In this document: positions 61,293-64,000 of the stretch, one piece after another
Numbering within the stretch: position 1 is the stretch's first letter
Layout of the letters: the number at the start of each line of letters is the position of its first letter
DNA from: Borreliella spielmanii
Lineage (GTDB): Bacteria > Spirochaetota > Spirochaetia > Borreliales > Borreliaceae
Assembly (NCBI RefSeq): GCF_014201705.1
Contig: NZ_JACHFA010000001.1
Coordinates: forward strand, 397,418-461,417
DNA: 64,000 bases
Direction: 5' to 3'
Notes under the pieces: generated by a model
What the model saw: only the letters and a program-made list of their open reading frames with translations
Told to the model about the DNA's origin: nothing
The model's database searches: none
Translations under genes and position numbers: made by a program

Positions 61293-61633
61293 TTAATTAT
61301 ACCAACTCTCTACAAATTTTATTTAAATCTTCTAGCTTTGTCAATAGCTCTTGTATCTTAAAAAGATACAAGAGCTATTGCATATTATTTGTAATTATTC
61401 ATATATTTTTTAATGCCTGTTACTTTATATAAGTGTTTTATAAGATTTGTTAATTTTATTTTTATCTATTTGAAAGATTGTTATAATTGACTACAATTTT
61501 TTTGATATTGAAATATTTATTTATTGGACAATTAAGTCATTTAGTTTTTATTCTTATTTTGAGTAATATGTTCTTATATTTTTATGTGTTTTGACAATAG
61601 TTTTTTTTATTATCTTTTTTTAAAATTGAGTTT
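61293..61633. other. 341-base gap between tRNA-Ile and mag
   Basis: AT-rich. It contains a perfect 18-bp inverted repeat at 61342-61380 and TTGACA at 61591-61596 without a convincing -10 partner. No ORF or RNA gene recognised. Confidence 0.6.
61342..61380. repeat. perfect 18-bp inverted repeat with 3-base loop
   Basis: CAATAGCTCTTGTATCTT (61342-61359), AAA, AAGATACAAGAGCTATTG (61363-61380). It is the longest perfect palindrome noticed in the window. No U-tract follows on either strand, so a simple terminator is not obvious. It lies 50 bases upstream of the reversed tRNA-Ile. Confidence 0.85.
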
Positions 61634-62194
61634 ATGGATCGATATTTTTTTTTAGAAGATGCTACTACTGTTGCAAAGTTATTGCTTGGTAATTTATTGA
61701 TCAGAAAGATCAATAAAAAGGAAATAGTTGTCAGAATTGTTGAAACGGAAGCTTATATGGGAATAACAGATAGCGCTTGTCATTCTTATGGTGGCAAGAG
61801 AACAAATCGCACAAATGCTATGTATAGCATAGGAGGATATTCTTATGTGTATATGATATATGGTGTGCACTATATGTTTAACATTGTGACTGCGGACAAA
61901 AATAATCCACAAGCTGTTTTAATTAGAAGTGTAGAGCCCATTTCTCCATTTTTGGAGGGTAAAGGCATTCTTACTAATGGTCCTGGCAAACTTACAAAAT
62001 TTTTAAACATTGATTTAACTTTTAATAAAGTTGATCTTATTGGGAATAATGAGCTTTTTTTACAAAAAAGTTTTAATCTAGATTTTAATATAGTTTGTTC
62101 AAAAAGAATAAATATTAATTATGCACAAAAGGATGATATAAATAAGTTTTGGAGATTTTATATTAAAGATAATAAATTTGTTTCAAGGCGTTGA
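61634..62194 (+). CDS. mag: 3-methyladenine DNA glycosylase, AAG family
   Basis: 186 residues: LLGNLLIRKI, VRIVETEAYMGITDSACHSYGGKRTNRTNAMYSIGGYSYVYMIYG, and GPGKLTKFLNI match the human AAG/MPG-type fold, with the catalytic Glu in ETEAY. It removes alkylated purines in base excision repair. It sits inside the rRNA locus between tRNA-Ile and 23S. No strong ribosome site; followed by a hairpin terminator. Confidence 0.93.
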   Translation: MDRYFFLEDATTVAKLLLGNLLIRKINKKEIVVRIVETEAYMGITDSACHSYGGKRTNRTNAMYSIGGYSYVYMIYGVHYMFNIVTADKNNPQAVLIRSVEPISPFLEGKGILTNGPGKLTKFLNIDLTFNKVDLIGNNELFLQKSFNLDFNIVCSKRININYAQKDDINKFWRFYIKDNKFVSRR

Positions 62195-62203
62195 TTTTCA
62201 TTT

Positions 62204-62245
62204 AAATATCTTTTTTAAAAAATTTCAAAAAAGATATTTTTATTA
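62204..62245 (+). terminator. terminator for mag
   Basis: AAATATCTTTTTT (62204-62216), 10-base loop, AAAAAAGATATTT (62227-62239), then TTATT. Thirteen perfect pairs, AT-rich, ten bases past the mag stop. Confidence 0.6.
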
Positions 62246-62329
62246 AATTTTATTATTTTACGCTCTTTAAGAGTAATTTATTAAGAATAAATTATTTGTG
62301 ATATTATATCTTACAAGAGAGATTTATAT

Positions 62330-63172
62330 ATGAATTCTAATTATGAAAGATATAAAATACTGGTTTTTGACCTTGATGGCACTTTGTTAAATAATAACCA
62401 TGAAATTAGTTTTCTAACCCTCGAGGTTCTTTTGACTTTAGGTAAAGATTTTAAAATAATTATTGCAACCGGTAGAAGGTTGAGTGAAATTGAAAATGTA
62501 AGGAATCAATTAAAAGAAATTAATATTGACAATAATTATCTTGTAACTGCGAATGGAGCTGAAGTGTTTTTGCAAGAAAATTTAATTTTTAGACACGCAA
62601 TGAGTTATGGTTTAGTAAAAGAGATCCTCAAAATACATGCAGATAATGTTGATGTTAATATTTATACTTATGATACTTGGTATTCTAATTCAGATGTTAA
62701 AAGTCCTATTATGAAACATTTTATTAGGGATTTGGGTTTAAATGTTATTATTGGAGATTTAAATGAATTAGGCGTTGATTCTGTTTCTAAGATTGTTTAT
62801 TATTCTGATGATTTAATAATTCTTAATAAACTTGATAATAAGATTAGAAGCAAAGATTTTCAGGATATAAGGGTGTTTTTTTCTTCTAGGGATTTATTAG
62901 AGGTTACAGATATTAATGCTAATAAATATAATGCTATTAAAAATATTGCTTTTCTTGAGAGCATTTCGTTGCGCAATGTTTTAGCCTTTGGGGATAATAA
63001 TAATGATTATGAGATGCTTAAAAATCTTGGTAAAGGGGTTTTAATGAAGAATGCTAATGAATTTCTTAAAATTAATTTAGTGAATAATGAAATAACAAGA
63101 TTTAGTAATAATGAGGATGGTGTTGCTAAATTTTTAATTGATTTTTTTGATCTTAATATTAATTATGGATAA
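62330..63172 (+). CDS. HAD-superfamily Cof-type phosphatase
   Basis: 280 residues. Motif I DLDGTLLNN (Asp nucleophile pair), motif II IIATGRR, long C2 cap (~80-200), motif III/IV FGDNNNDYEMLKN. Cof proteins hydrolyse sugar phosphates, pyridoxal phosphate or similar; substrate unknown. GAGAG precedes ATG. Second protein gene in the 16S-23S interval. Confidence 0.92.
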   Translation: MNSNYERYKILVFDLDGTLLNNNHEISFLTLEVLLTLGKDFKIIIATGRRLSEIENVRNQLKEINIDNNYLVTANGAEVFLQENLIFRHAMSYGLVKEILKIHADNVDVNIYTYDTWYSNSDVKSPIMKHFIRDLGLNVIIGDLNELGVDSVSKIVYYSDDLIILNKLDNKIRSKDFQDIRVFFSSRDLLEVTDINANKYNAIKNIAFLESISLRNVLAFGDNNNDYEMLKNLGKGVLMKNANEFLKINLVNNEITRFSNNEDGVAKFLIDFFDLNINYG

Positions 63173-63263
63173 TTTGTAGTTAATGTTTAATGCATTTGGT
63201 TTATTTTTAGCAAAATCTTCTATTTAAAAGATTAATTTATTTATTAAAATATTGGTGTAACTA

Positions 63264-63292
63264 TTGACATGGATTAAACAAAGATATATATT
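63264..63292 (+). promoter_or_regulatory. promoter of 23S rRNA
   Basis: TTGACA (63264-63269), 17-base spacer, TATATT (63287-63292): 6/6 and 5/6 to consensus. It lies about 50 bases before the 23S 5' end, so 23S does not depend on the 16S transcript. Confidence 0.75.
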
Positions 63293-63344
63293 ATTCTATG
63301 TTGCATAAACAAATTGGCAAATTAGAGATGGAAGATAAAAATAT

Positions 63345-64000
<656 letters not shown>

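Noticed and set aside
61591..61620. TTGACA before mag as its promoter
   Set aside because: No acceptable -10 box at 16-18 bases; the best partner is 14 bases away.

Overview
The window is a piece of a Lyme-group Borrelia (Borreliella) linear chromosome, around its centre. This rests on very low G+C, a 16S rRNA of Borrelia type, and a gene order that follows the B. burgdorferi chromosome as I know it: S10 ribosomal cluster, murA, lpt-like genes, dnaX-ebfC, uvrC, rpoN, aspS, fba, rpmH-dnaN-dnaA-gyrB-gyrA, par genes, rRNA region. The species cannot be fixed by eye. No phage, insertion sequence, CRISPR array or plasmid-type lipoprotein island is visible.

Layout. 1-9230 (minus strand): tuf followed by the S10/spc ribosomal protein genes down to a truncated rplR. 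9.7-21.3 kb: a small lipoprotein, a MATE exporter, murA, a YmdB-like protein with a degenerate active site, lspA, Nif3- and PgeF-family genes, an lptB-lptA-lptC-like set, ndk, ebfC (ybaB) and dnaX. 21.5-22.9 kb: SRP RNA and four tRNAs (Ser x3, Arg). 22.9-31.4 kb: TPR and LamG/FN3 envelope proteins, uvrC, a lipoprotein, holA, a glycolipid glycosyltransferase and mscS. 31.6-38.5 kb (plus strand): two chromate-transporter halves, rpoN, hpf, an HPr-like protein, an antiporter fused to a PTS EIIA domain, and aspS. 38.9-45.7 kb (minus strand): fba, epimerase, khpB/jag, yidC, rnpA, rpmH, a DciA-like protein and dnaN. 45.7-45.95 kb: the likely replication origin. 47.6-57.6 kb: gyrB, gyrA, parS, parB, parZ-parA, YigZ-family, DUF1893, rsmI and a deoxyribosyltransferase-like gene. 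57.6 kb to the end: 16S rRNA, tRNA-Ala, a decayed second 16S copy, tRNA-Ile in reverse, mag, a HAD phosphatase, and the start of 23S rRNA behind its own promoter.

How it works together. Replication initiation (dnaA, dnaN, DciA-like, gyrase), chromosome segregation (parA/parZ, parB/parS) and the translation machinery sit around one origin. Strand composition flips between dnaN and dnaA: the plus strand is C-rich to the left and G-rich to the right. Most genes run away from the origin; exceptions include dnaA, parZ-parA, uvrC and the rpoN-aspS block.

Most notable: a promoter-plus-16S duplication now rotting into a pseudogene inside the split rRNA locus; an origin with a DnaA-trio-like array beside four same-direction TTGTTNAAW repeats, coupled to a DnaA with altered DNA-contact residues; a parS palindrome that can also act as the gyrA terminator; a YmdB-family protein lacking nearly all metal ligands; and an rpoN-linked HPr/EIIA module fused to a cation antiporter.
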